DNA of 64,000 nt from Anoxybacillus sp. J5B_2022 (lineage in GTDB: Bacteria; Bacillota; Bacilli; Bacillales; Anoxybacillaceae): positions 1 through 64,000 of the forward strand of contig NZ_JAPSMC010000003.1 of assembly GCF_026847645.1 (NCBI RefSeq). Reading direction: 5' to 3'. The position numbers and the translations under genes were made by a program. The first letter of the stretch is position 1; every line of letters starts with the position of its first letter. Shown piece by piece: positions 56,310-64,000 of the stretch. Under the pieces are notes generated by a model. It had not been told where the DNA came from. It saw nothing but the letters and a program-made list of their open reading frames with translations, and searched no databases.

Positions 56310-58395
56310 ATTCTTCGTCTTCGCTTACTCGATATGCCATTTGAAACAAACATAGCTGGCTATCGATTTCCGGCGCTCCTTCCGCTCGCTCGACATAATG
56401 GTAATCCCCTTGTTCGTCTTGTTCCCGCGCTTTCACATTATCGGTAAGCAATATTGCCAAAATTTTTATTACTCGCTTTTTCAAATGTTCCGCAAAAATC
56501 GGCCATAAAATTTCGACCCGTTTTTCCATATTGCGCGTCATCATATCAGCTGATGATAAAAACACTTTTTCCGCCCCGTTGTGATAAAAATAATAGATCC
56601 GGCTATGCTCAAGGAAGCGGCCAACGATGCTGCGCACGCGAATGTTGTCGCTCACTCCCGGAATTTGCGGGCGCAAACAACAAATGCCGCGAACGATTAA
56701 ATCGATGGTTACCCCTGCCTGCGACGCTTCATATAGTTTCATAATTAGCTCTTTATCAGTTAAGGCGTTCATTTTCGCAATAATGCGCCCATTTCCGTAT
56801 TCGCGATGAAAGCGAATTTCTTCATCAATTAAACGAATAAAATCACGACGCAGATCAAACGGCGCGACCGACAAATGATGAAATTCCGGCTTTTCCATAT
56901 ACCCGCTTAAATAATTAAAAAAGTTCGTTGCATCTTCGCCAATTTCACGGTTAGACGTAATGAATCCTAAATCAGTGTAAAGCTTTGCCGTTGCGTCATT
57001 GTAGTTTCCCGTCCCTAAATGAACGAAACGTTCAATCTTTCCGTGCTTTTGTCGAACGATTAACGTAATTTTGCTATGTGTTTTTAAATGCGTAATCCCG
57101 TAAATGACATGGCAACCTGATTTCTCCAACTCTTTTGCCCATTGAACATTATTTTCCTCATCAAACCGTGCTTTCAACTCCACAAGAACGGTTACTTGTT
57201 TTCCGTTTTCCGCAGCTCGTTTCAGCGCTTCAATAATCGGCGAATCGCCGCTGACGCGGTACAACGTTTGTTTAATTGCCAACACGTGTGGATCATCGGC
57301 AGCATCGGAAATAAAATCAATGACCGGTTCAAACGATTCATATGGGTGATGGAACAAAAGATCTTGCTCTGCTGCTTTTTCAAAAATATCTTCATCTGAA
57401 TCTAAATCTTTCGGCGGCTGCGGAATAAGCGTTTCGTATACTAAATGTTCTTTATAGGACGACAGTTCTTTATAAAAATGGAATAAAAATGTTAAATCAA
57501 GCGGACCGTCGATTTCATATACATCTTTCCGATGAATTTCGAGCTCATCTAATAAATAATGCAAAATAAACGGATCAAACCCGTCTTTTCTCATTTCTAG
57601 GCGGACGGCCGCGCCCCATTTTCGTTTTTTCAGCTCTTTTTCAATTTCTTTTAATAAATCGCGGGCACCTTCTTCGTGAATCGTCAAATCGGCGTTGCGT
57701 GTAATGCGAAACGGTGTTACCGAAACGACGTCGTATCCTTTAAATAATATGTCGATATGTGCCGTAATGACATCCTCGAGCAAAATATAAACAAACTCCT
57801 CTTGGTCGGAAGGAAGACGGATAAAGCGGTTTAGCACAGACGGAACTTGAACAAGCGCCAATTTTCGCCGTTCATCTTCGTCCTCCTCGTCATCATCAAG
57901 CACGATCGCTAAGTTCAAACTTTTATTTGCCAACATCGGAAACGGTCGGTAAGCGTCCACAGCCATCGGCGTCAGCACCGGAAAAATTTGCTCCGTAAAA
58001 TACGAATGCAAAAATTCACGCTGCTCGTCCGTTAACTGATCCATCGAAACAAATTGAATGTCTTCCGCCTCCAACATCGGCAGCAACACATCGTTATACA
58101 ACCGGTATTGGGATTTGACTAGCTCATGCACTTTTTCGGAAATTCGTTTCAGTTGCTGCTTCGGCGTCAAGCCCGCCTTATTTTCTGGCTTGTTAAATCC
58201 CGCCTTCACTTGGTCTTTTAACCCGGCCACTCTGACCATAAAAAATTCATCCAAATTCGAACTGAAAATCGCTAAAAACTTTAACCGTTCTAATAGCGGA
58301 TTCCTCTCATCGAATGCTTCTTGCAAAACGCGCTCGTTAAAGGCGAGCCAGCTTAATTCTCGATTATTGTAATAGTTTGGATTATTAAGTCCCAT
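56308..58395 (-). CDS. ppk: polyphosphate kinase 1
   Basis: PPK1 polymerises ATP gamma-phosphate into polyphosphate. The 695-aa protein has the N domain (NNRELSWLAFNERVLQEA), the head domain and the catalytic phospholipase-D-like C domains with the conserved HLGTGNYND and THLKTHSKI His motifs and FDEENNVQWAKEL. I chose the ATG at 58395, 9 nt from CAGGG; the ATG at 58401 is possible. A longer reading runs deep into ppx and is rejected. It follows ppx by 16 nt. Confidence 0.95.
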   Translation of the reverse strand: MGLNNPNYYNNRELSWLAFNERVLQEAFDERNPLLERLKFLAIFSSNLDEFFMVRVAGLKDQVKAGFNKPENKAGLTPKQQLKRISEKVHELVKSQYRLYNDVLLPMLEAEDIQFVSMDQLTDEQREFLHSYFTEQIFPVLTPMAVDAYRPFPMLANKSLNLAIVLDDDEEDEDERRKLALVQVPSVLNRFIRLPSDQEEFVYILLEDVITAHIDILFKGYDVVSVTPFRITRNADLTIHEEGARDLLKEIEKELKKRKWGAAVRLEMRKDGFDPFILHYLLDELEIHRKDVYEIDGPLDLTFLFHFYKELSSYKEHLVYETLIPQPPKDLDSDEDIFEKAAEQDLLFHHPYESFEPVIDFISDAADDPHVLAIKQTLYRVSGDSPIIEALKRAAENGKQVTVLVELKARFDEENNVQWAKELEKSGCHVIYGITHLKTHSKITLIVRQKHGKIERFVHLGTGNYNDATAKLYTDLGFITSNREIGEDATNFFNYLSGYMEKPEFHHLSVAPFDLRRDFIRLIDEEIRFHREYGNGRIIAKMNALTDKELIMKLYEASQAGVTIDLIVRGICCLRPQIPGVSDNIRVRSIVGRFLEHSRIYYFYHNGAEKVFLSSADMMTRNMEKRVEILWPIFAEHLKKRVIKILAILLTDNVKAREQDEQGDYHYVERAEGAPEIDSQLCLFQMAYRVSEDEE

Positions 58396-58411
58396 TATCA
58401 TTTTCCCTGCC

Positions 58412-59938
58412 TTACGATTGTCGAAACCGCAATTCAATCGGTTGTTTAAATATTTTTTCGAGATGTTTTTTATTTTTTTCCGCCTGATACTCTTCGGCAC
58501 GAAAATCGCCGTTACAATAAATATCCATAATAATGGCGCCATTTTGTTGTGTGATATGGATTTTTTTTGCAATTTTTCGTTTTGTATCGTTTAAGCTATG
58601 AGCAAACTTCACAAGCGCTCCAAGAAAGCGAATTCGCCGCTGCTCTTCTTTTGGAAACCAGTCCACGAACGGCGCGATATATTGCTTAAACAACGGTTTA
58701 TTTTTGTAAGAAGCGATCAAGGCGAGCTTGACGCGGTCTTTATGCATCAATCCGTCAATCGTGCGATTGGCCAATATGTAAAACGTATGCTGGCTGCTCG
58801 CTTCTTCATCAATATATTGCCCTAAATAAAAGACGTGAGCCGCTTGCTTCATGTCGCGCACATCTTCCTCTGTGATCGGATAAAGCTGGAGTTGGCGAAT
58901 TTGTACGACAAGCTGTGCCAATAGCTGATTCACATGCTGAACGTCGTCTAAACGGATATCGTAGTCCTGTGCCAATTCAAAAAAGCTTTCCTGCAGCACG
59001 TTTGGAAATAAACGAGTGCCGAACGGCTGAATGAGTTCTTCATAAAAAATGCCGTCGCGAAGCCCTTTGCGGCTCAATACAAAGGAAGAAGCGCCCACCA
59101 TTTCATACAACACGCGAAATACTTCGAGCGCGGGAATGATTAAATCCGCACGGTCTTTCGAAAGACCTTCTAATTTTTGAATTTCTTCAAACGACAAAGA
59201 CGTTAATAATTTGCGAACTTCGAGTAAATGTTTCCGTTTCATTTCGTATTGATGGACACCGGCAAGCGGATATTGTTTCATCAACTGATGAATTTGCACA
59301 ACGTTGCGTGCGCTTCCGCCCATCGCAATAAGCGGCACTTTTTTCCCTAAAAGCCACGGCAACGACTGAAACTGCTCCGTTAAATAAGCAGAAAGCCTGT
59401 CTAGTTCTTCTTGCGTCGGCACATTGCCAGCCACAAATGACTGCCGTAATGACAAAGCGCCGAACGGAAAACTGTATGACTCGAGCAGTTCTCGGTCTTT
59501 ATAATACGTGACTTCCGTGCTTCCACCTCCGATGTCGACAGTAATCGCCTCGGTAATCGAGGTGGAGTTGACGACCGCTAAAAAACCGTAATACGCTTCT
59601 TCTTCTCCCGTCAATACGCGCATACGAAAATCGGTACTCGCTTCGACTAATTGGATAATTTCTTGCTGGTTTTGCGCTTGGCGAATGGTGGCCGTTGCCA
59701 CGCATATGACGCGCTCTAGTTGGTGATGGCGCGTAATTTCTTGAAAGCTGCGCAACGTATCAAGAAGCAGCAAAATCCCTTCTTCTGTCAATATATGCTT
59801 ATCGGTTAAATAATTGCGCAACCGAGCAACCGCTTTCACGTTTTCAATTTCTCGCAGCCGCCCGCTTTTTTGTCGTTCATAAATGACTAGCCGGATCGTG
59901 TTCGAGCCGATATCAATAATTCCGTATTTTTCTTTCAT
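58412..59938 (-). CDS. ppx: exopolyphosphatase (Ppx/GppA family)
   Basis: Ppx hydrolyses terminal phosphates of polyphosphate; members may also cleave pppGpp. The 508-aa protein has the ASKHA phosphate-1 motif YGIIDIGSNTIRLVIYE, phosphate-2 VDIGGGSTEVTYY, and a C-terminal HD-like helical domain (ADLIIPALEVF). It is cotranscribed with ppk, giving opposing activities in one operon, and is divergent from ykyB. Confidence 0.94.
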   Translation of the reverse strand: MKEKYGIIDIGSNTIRLVIYERQKSGRLREIENVKAVARLRNYLTDKHILTEEGILLLLDTLRSFQEITRHHQLERVICVATATIRQAQNQQEIIQLVEASTDFRMRVLTGEEEAYYGFLAVVNSTSITEAITVDIGGGSTEVTYYKDRELLESYSFPFGALSLRQSFVAGNVPTQEELDRLSAYLTEQFQSLPWLLGKKVPLIAMGGSARNVVQIHQLMKQYPLAGVHQYEMKRKHLLEVRKLLTSLSFEEIQKLEGLSKDRADLIIPALEVFRVLYEMVGASSFVLSRKGLRDGIFYEELIQPFGTRLFPNVLQESFFELAQDYDIRLDDVQHVNQLLAQLVVQIRQLQLYPITEEDVRDMKQAAHVFYLGQYIDEEASSQHTFYILANRTIDGLMHKDRVKLALIASYKNKPLFKQYIAPFVDWFPKEEQRRIRFLGALVKFAHSLNDTKRKIAKKIHITQQNGAIIMDIYCNGDFRAEEYQAEKNKKHLEKIFKQPIELRFRQS

Positions 59939-60046
59939 TTACGTTCATCCTTCAAAGCTTTATTTTCATTATATCACATATTGCAAACAAATGTTCATGA
60001 TGTATAATAAAGGTATTAGACAAGTTTAGTGAAAAGGAGATATACT

Positions 60047-60487
60047 ATGGAACGTTTAGAACCGACGATCGACAATTTGGCAAAAGCGATTTTTACGGTC
60101 AACCGCCACGCCAAAACGGCATTAAATCCCTCGTTTTTATATTTGTTAAAGAAAAAAACGATCGAAAAGCTGCTCGATGAAGGAAAGGCGAAAAAAGTAG
60201 GGCTTCATTTTTCACCCAACCCGAAATATAGCCAGCAGCAGTCCGATGTTCTTGTTGTCGTCGGTGAGTATTATTTTCACATTCCTCCAACAAAAGAAGA
60301 CTTCGCGACACTTCCACACCTTGGCGCGTTAAACGGTTCCTATCGCAATCCTGTAGTAAAAATGCCGCTTTCCAAAGCGAAGGCTTTATTGCAATCGTAC
60401 ACTGGCATTACAGAAACAGAAAAACATCCGCCGCGAACGAAAAAGCCGTATCAAAAACCGATCTTCAAACGGCTCGGGGAACGGTAA
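60047..60487 (+). CDS. ykyB: YkyB family protein
   Basis: The 146-aa soluble basic protein shows the YkyB pattern: LAKAIFTVNRHAKTALNPSF, YYFHIPPTKEDF and LGALNGSYRNP. The ATG at 60047 has AAGGAGATATACT upstream; the codon at 60029 lacks one. Its stop codon is followed directly by interspersed element E. Function unknown. Confidence 0.9.
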   Translation: MERLEPTIDNLAKAIFTVNRHAKTALNPSFLYLLKKKTIEKLLDEGKAKKVGLHFSPNPKYSQQQSDVLVVVGEYYFHIPPTKEDFATLPHLGALNGSYRNPVVKMPLSKAKALLQSYTGITETEKHPPRTKKPYQKPIFKRLGER

Positions 60488-60560
60488 TAAAGAAAAGCGG
60501 ATGCGACTGTTAGTTCGAAGCTAGACATCCATTGAGAAAAATTTATATTTTCCTAGCGTA
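60488..60560 (+). repeat. stop-codon-associated interspersed element, copy E (short form)
   Basis: It starts TAAAGAAAAGCGGATGCGACT after the ykyB stop and ends at CCTAGCG near 60560. It joins the two ends seen in A and B without the long interior, so it may be an internally deleted or minimal form. Confidence 0.75.
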
Positions 60561-60594
60561 GAACAAATCACCCGCTTTAGTGTTAACCATATGT

Positions 60595-60619
60595 AAAGGA
60601 ACGGGAATCCCGTTCCTTT
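60595..60619 (-). terminator. ger operon terminator
   Basis: AAAGGAACGGG and CCCGTTCCTTT form a perfect 11-bp stem with a 3-nt loop, ending TTTACAT on the minus strand; the right base overlaps the gerC stop. Confidence 0.8.
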
Positions 60620-61727
60620 AGTTAATAACGCCATAGCTAATAATGTTTACTTTAGCCGAAACGGAAATATCGGCAGCGGCAAACGCTTTTCCCCAATCGT
60701 TCTCTACTTTTTTCCATTTTCGATACTCGTACGCCCGAGCGTACAGCCCGAAGCCAATCGGATCAATTTCATGCTTTTGGAATGTTTTGATTAACGCTTT
60801 CGTCTTGTTTTCGATTTCTTTCGCAATCATTTTTTCCAATTGTTTCTGCTTTTTTCTCATGTCAACATTTACTACTTCTTCCGTAATAATTGTACCCGCG
60901 TCAATATGGATGTGAAATTGAAATCGATCGTTGCGATACCGTGTTTGATAACGAACTTTTCCGTGCTCGAGCGATACGCTAATGTTTTCTTTTTTCCCGT
61001 TTCCCGTCAGCGCCGACGTCCGAAGCGTAAACGGAATCGCTGGCTTAATCTCGTTTCGCAACAACTGAAGAAACGCGCTTTCTTTTGACGAAAGCGATGT
61101 GACATACTTTCCTTTATTATTAAATAACGCTACTCCTTTCACCGTCATTTTTCCGTTTTTCATCGCCATTTCGGACGCAAATGGCATGCATCCTTTTTCA
61201 AATAACGTCCGATGAAAATCGAGCAAGTTCGTTTTTACCGTTTGTTTATCCAATGCCGTTGTCGTAATTAAATCTTTAATCGCTACCGCTAAGCGCGGCT
61301 TATCTTTTTGTTTCGATTCGATTAGTTCTTTGACAGGCCCATCGTAGATGATAAGCAAAGCAGTCGTAGAGTTTTTCGGGTCGCGATATAGCACATCTAA
61401 AAAGGAAAGCAACTCTTTTTGCTGAACAAGCTTTTTGCCGATGACGACGTTTTGTATTTTCCCACCGACTGTTCGCCCTGACGCAAACAAATCAACTTTA
61501 TACCTTCCTTCCCTTAACGACGACGCATCGACTTCAATCACTTCCGTATGCTCTTTCGCATCTTTATTAAAGACAGGACTTGACGAATACATAAGCAATT
61601 TTCCATCATCCGTTACATCAAGCCCGAGCGTTAACGTCATCGTTAGCGAGTCAAGCTTCGTATTCATGCCGCAGCCGGATAATAGGAAAACAGCGCAAAG
61701 CAACAAAGGAAGAGGAGTACATTTCAT
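60618..61727 (-). CDS. Ger(x)C family germinant receptor lipoprotein
   Basis: This C subunit of a spore germinant receptor has 369 aa with signal peptide and lipobox (LLLCAVFLLSGCGMN), then the GerAC three-domain body (VIEVDASSLREGRYKVDLFA, LFEKGCMPFASEM, the C-terminal MIAKEIENKTKALIKTFQKH and IDPIGFGLYA). The ATG overlaps the stop of the B subunit gene (ATGA) behind GAGGAGG. Which receptor paralog this is cannot be told. Confidence 0.93.
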   Translation of the reverse strand: MKCTPLPLLLCAVFLLSGCGMNTKLDSLTMTLTLGLDVTDDGKLLMYSSSPVFNKDAKEHTEVIEVDASSLREGRYKVDLFASGRTVGGKIQNVVIGKKLVQQKELLSFLDVLYRDPKNSTTALLIIYDGPVKELIESKQKDKPRLAVAIKDLITTTALDKQTVKTNLLDFHRTLFEKGCMPFASEMAMKNGKMTVKGVALFNNKGKYVTSLSSKESAFLQLLRNEIKPAIPFTLRTSALTGNGKKENISVSLEHGKVRYQTRYRNDRFQFHIHIDAGTIITEEVVNVDMRKKQKQLEKMIAKEIENKTKALIKTFQKHEIDPIGFGLYARAYEYRKWKKVENDWGKAFAAADISVSAKVNIISYGVIN

Positions 61728-62830
61728 AACGGTTTTCCTCCTCGCAGCCGTTGATATATTTTCATATATAGCCATAAACCAATCGGAAAAAAGTAGCCAA
61801 CCAGCGTTCCTGTCTTCCCCCACCATTCCGAAAAGGTTTGTAAATCGGAAAAAGAAGGGTTGTACAAAAAAGCAACAACGATATACATCCCGACACCGAC
61901 AACAAGCACGCGCACATGATCGACTTGATCTAAAACGTGGGAGATGCCAAAAGCAGCTGTAAAAATATACGGAACACCGGTTGTCGATAGCACGAACAAA
62001 TACGCAGCTAAAAAAATAATTTCAAACCGTTCCATAAACGGAAATTCGATCGTTTTTAATAGCGACAACGTCGGCCATACGTATTGCGTAATTTCATCCG
62101 GGCTATAAAAAATAAAGCTCACAATCGTCACAAAAACAAAGGCGGACAGCGAAATAACGTTAGCAATAATGATCCCTTTTTTCGCTAAATGCTTCTCTTT
62201 TAAAAACGGGTAAAGCACGAACGCCAACTCAAACCCTAAAAACGATAAAATCGTCATTTTGACTGTTTTAATAATTGGCAGCCACCCTTCTTTAATGACC
62301 GGCAAAAGATGAAGAAGATGGCCATCTTTTGTGGGAAGCGCGATTAAAATCGGCATCCAAAGCGTCATGTAAAAGACAATCTCTGCATATCGGCCAAGAA
62401 TGCGCACCCCATTTCTTGCCGCTAAAAAACCAGGAATCATAAATAAAATCATAATCCAGTAGTTGGACGTTTGCGGCAAAATCCATACTTGCACTAGATG
62501 AATAGCCGTAAACACGACCGTTGTTGCCGCCAATGCGGCATATACGGAAAAAGCAAGGGAGAACAATTTCCCAAGCCATTTGCCAAAATAGCGTGGTAAT
62601 AAATCAAAAATCGTATCTTCCGGATGTTGTTCCATGATGTTAATAATAACAACGCTAGCGATAATGGATAACATCCCGCCCATTATAATGGCTATCCAGC
62701 CGTCTGTGCCGCTTCCTTTTGCCACTTCCGCCGGCAATGACAAAATACCGATGCCGATTTGAGCGCCGACAATGAAAAATACATATTGGAAAATAGTGAT
62801 TTCGTTATGTTGATAACGTGTCGTAACCAT
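61724..62830 (-). CDS. GerAB/GerKB-type germinant receptor B subunit
   Basis: The 368-aa protein is an APC-superfamily-like permease with ten membrane helices, beginning FQYVFFIVGAQIGIGILSLP, with LLPRYFGKWLGKLFSLAF and the long hydrophobic repeats typical of spore germination B proteins, which form the ligand-binding site. It is coupled to the C subunit gene and follows the A subunit gene by 4 nt. Confidence 0.93.
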   Translation of the reverse strand: MVTTRYQHNEITIFQYVFFIVGAQIGIGILSLPAEVAKGSGTDGWIAIIMGGMLSIIASVVIINIMEQHPEDTIFDLLPRYFGKWLGKLFSLAFSVYAALAATTVVFTAIHLVQVWILPQTSNYWIMILFMIPGFLAARNGVRILGRYAEIVFYMTLWMPILIALPTKDGHLLHLLPVIKEGWLPIIKTVKMTILSFLGFELAFVLYPFLKEKHLAKKGIIIANVISLSAFVFVTIVSFIFYSPDEITQYVWPTLSLLKTIEFPFMERFEIIFLAAYLFVLSTTGVPYIFTAAFGISHVLDQVDHVRVLVVGVGMYIVVAFLYNPSFSDLQTFSEWWGKTGTLVGYFFPIGLWLYMKIYQRLRGGKPL

Positions 62831-62834
62831 CTCA

Positions 62835-64000
62835 TCATTTCCTCGTTTTCGTTTGGCGTTTTAATTGAATCGGGCGGGCGGATAACGGCCGGTTACGCAT
62901 CGCCCATAGCGGAAAGCGGACGACAGTATCTTTCCAATCGCGAAACCGTACGGGAGCGAACGGGCTGCCAAACGGCGTACCGAGCGATTCCAAACAGGCG
63001 AGATGTACAACTAAAATCATCAGCCCGATTGCCATTCCTACAATGCCAAATAAAGACGAAACGATCATCATTGGAAAGCGGATGAGCCGTACTGATTCGG
63101 ACATATCTGGGTTTGGAATAATAAATGAGCCGATCGCGGTAATTGCGACGACAACCACCATAATATTGCTAACAAGCCCAGCCTGCACCGCCGCTTGCCC
63201 GATGACGACCCCGCCGACGATGCCGACCGTTTGCCCGATCGGTGCTGGCAGACGCAGCCCAGCTTCGCGCAACATTTCGATCGCTAGCTCCATTAAAATC
63301 GCTTCCAATATCGGTGGTAGCGGTACTTGTTCGCGCGACTCGCCAACCGTTAAAATTAAGTTGAGCGGCAACAGTTCGTAGTGAAACGAAATCGCCGCAA
63401 TGTAGAGCGACGGCAAAAAAATGGCGATAAAAAAAGCAAGGGGGCGCAATAGCCGTAAAAACGTTGCAATCATCCAGCGCGTACTATAATCGTCGACCGT
63501 TTGGAAAAACGAAATAAATGACATCGGCGCAATCATGACGCTTGGCGAGCGGTCGACAATGATAGCAATGCGTCCTTGCAATAAGTTGCTGACTGCTGCA
63601 TCGGGCCGCTCCGTCAATAAAAATTGTGGAAACGGAGAAAACGGGTTATCTTCGATTAATTGCATTAACTCTCCCGTATTGACGACGGCGTCAACGTCAA
63701 TGTTCCGGATGCGGTCTTCTAATTCTTGCAACACTTCCGGATGCGCAACATCTTCTAAATAAAGAATCGCCACTTTTGTTTTTCCCCTTCTCCCAACTGT
63801 TAGCTCTTTTATTTTTAATTCACGGTTCGGAAGGTAGCGACGAATGAGCGCAATATTTTTCCCACTCGTTTCAATAAACCCTTGATGAGCCCCTTTCAGC
63901 GATGATTCCACTTGCGGCTCAGCAATTGCGCGCTGCGGCCAGCCTTGCGTATCTAAAATTAACGCTTTTTGCTCTCCATCGATGAACAAAACGCTTTCCC
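62835..64000 (-). CDS. GerA-type germinant receptor A subunit (5' end outside window)
   Basis: The visible 388 codons run from inside the N-terminal soluble domain (LFIDGEQKALILDTQGWPQR, ALIRRYLPNRELKIKELTVG) through the conserved GRIAIIVDRSPSVMIAPMSF and the membrane region (LRPLAFFIAIFLPSLYIA, ILEAILMELAIEMLREAGLR) to the cytosolic tail. The frame stays open to the window edge, so the start lies beyond 64000. The operon order A-B-C is standard for germinant receptors. Confidence 0.93.
   Translation of the reverse strand, partial: ESVLFIDGEQKALILDTQGWPQRAIAEPQVESSLKGAHQGFIETSGKNIALIRRYLPNRELKIKELTVGRRGKTKVAILYLEDVAHPEVLQELEDRIRNIDVDAVVNTGELMQLIEDNPFSPFPQFLLTERPDAAVSNLLQGRIAIIVDRSPSVMIAPMSFISFFQTVDDYSTRWMIATFLRLLRPLAFFIAIFLPSLYIAAISFHYELLPLNLILTVGESREQVPLPPILEAILMELAIEMLREAGLRLPAPIGQTVGIVGGVVIGQAAVQAGLVSNIMVVVVAITAIGSFIIPNPDMSESVRLIRFPMMIVSSLFGIVGMAIGLMILVVHLACLESLGTPFGSPFAPVRFRDWKDTVVRFPLWAMRNRPLSARPIQLKRQTKTRK

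Noticed and set aside
58396-58572. Extension of ppk upstream to 58572
   Set aside because: It would overlap ppx by 160 nt and add a non-homologous, Lys-rich N-terminus; the start with a ribosome binding site is at 58395.

Overview
The window is the chromosome of an endospore-forming Bacillaceae, most likely the moderately thermophilic Anoxybacillus/Geobacillus group. The gene order is that of Bacillus subtilis from the ger/ykyB-ykuI-dap-rnjA-pdh-speA-yla-pycA-cta-ylb region, read mostly on the minus strand. Sporulation and germination genes (ylbJ, ylbD, ylaJ, a gerA-type operon, the CsfG RNA), Gram-positive respiration genes and strong GGAGG ribosome binding sites fit this. The genus is inferred from protein resemblance and synteny; no search was run.

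Region by region. 1-13.4 kb: the ylb block (tmcAL/ylbM, ylbL, ylbK, ylbJ, coaD, rsmD, the CsfG sRNA, ylbG, ricF, ylbE, ylbD, ylbC, ylbB, ylbA) with several added genes, including a LysM-CAP protein and a stalk-like exported protein. 13.5-21.3 kb: the complete caa3 oxidase locus, with ctaA divergent from ctaBCDEF, then ctaG and ctaM. 21.3-33.6 kb: pyruvate carboxylase, ftsW, the Fe/Fur-linked ylaN, phoH2, small yla genes, typA and suhB. 33.7-38.5 kb: speA and the dual-function RNA SR1/SR1P, plus small conserved proteins. 38.6-43.5 kb: the pdhABCD operon. 43.8-47.8 kb: a decayed ykyA, peptide deformylase, ykrA, an uncatalogued 23-residue cationic peptide gene, rpoY and RNase J1. 48-56.3 kb: ktrC, a 5'-truncated ykuV, dapL and dapH, darB, abbA, ykuJ, ykuI, fadH and ykuE. 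56.3-60.5 kb: ppk, ppx and ykyB. 60.6-64 kb: a gerABC-type germinant receptor operon running off the right edge.

How the parts connect. The pdh complex and pycA supply acetyl-CoA and oxaloacetate. The cta genes build the terminal oxidase and its heme A. SR1P and its CcpN-type operators tie central carbon metabolism to GapA. RNA turnover is represented by rnjA, rpoY, ricF and phoH2. DarB (c-di-AMP) is a known partner of PycA in B. subtilis. AbbA, CsfG, ylbJ, ylbD, ylaJ and ger belong to sporulation and germination.

The points most worth a second look are: (1) a CsfG-like structured RNA with a sigma-F/G promoter; (2) SR1 with two CcpN-like operators; (3) a family of degenerate interspersed elements, at least five clear copies and one fragment, each beginning at the stop codon of a gene in the sense orientation; (4) two 23-codon genes, one encoding an amphipathic cationic helix and one a CxxC peptide coupled to ykuJ; (5) two genes in decay, ykyA and ykuV, the latter with a repeat fragment at its breakpoint.
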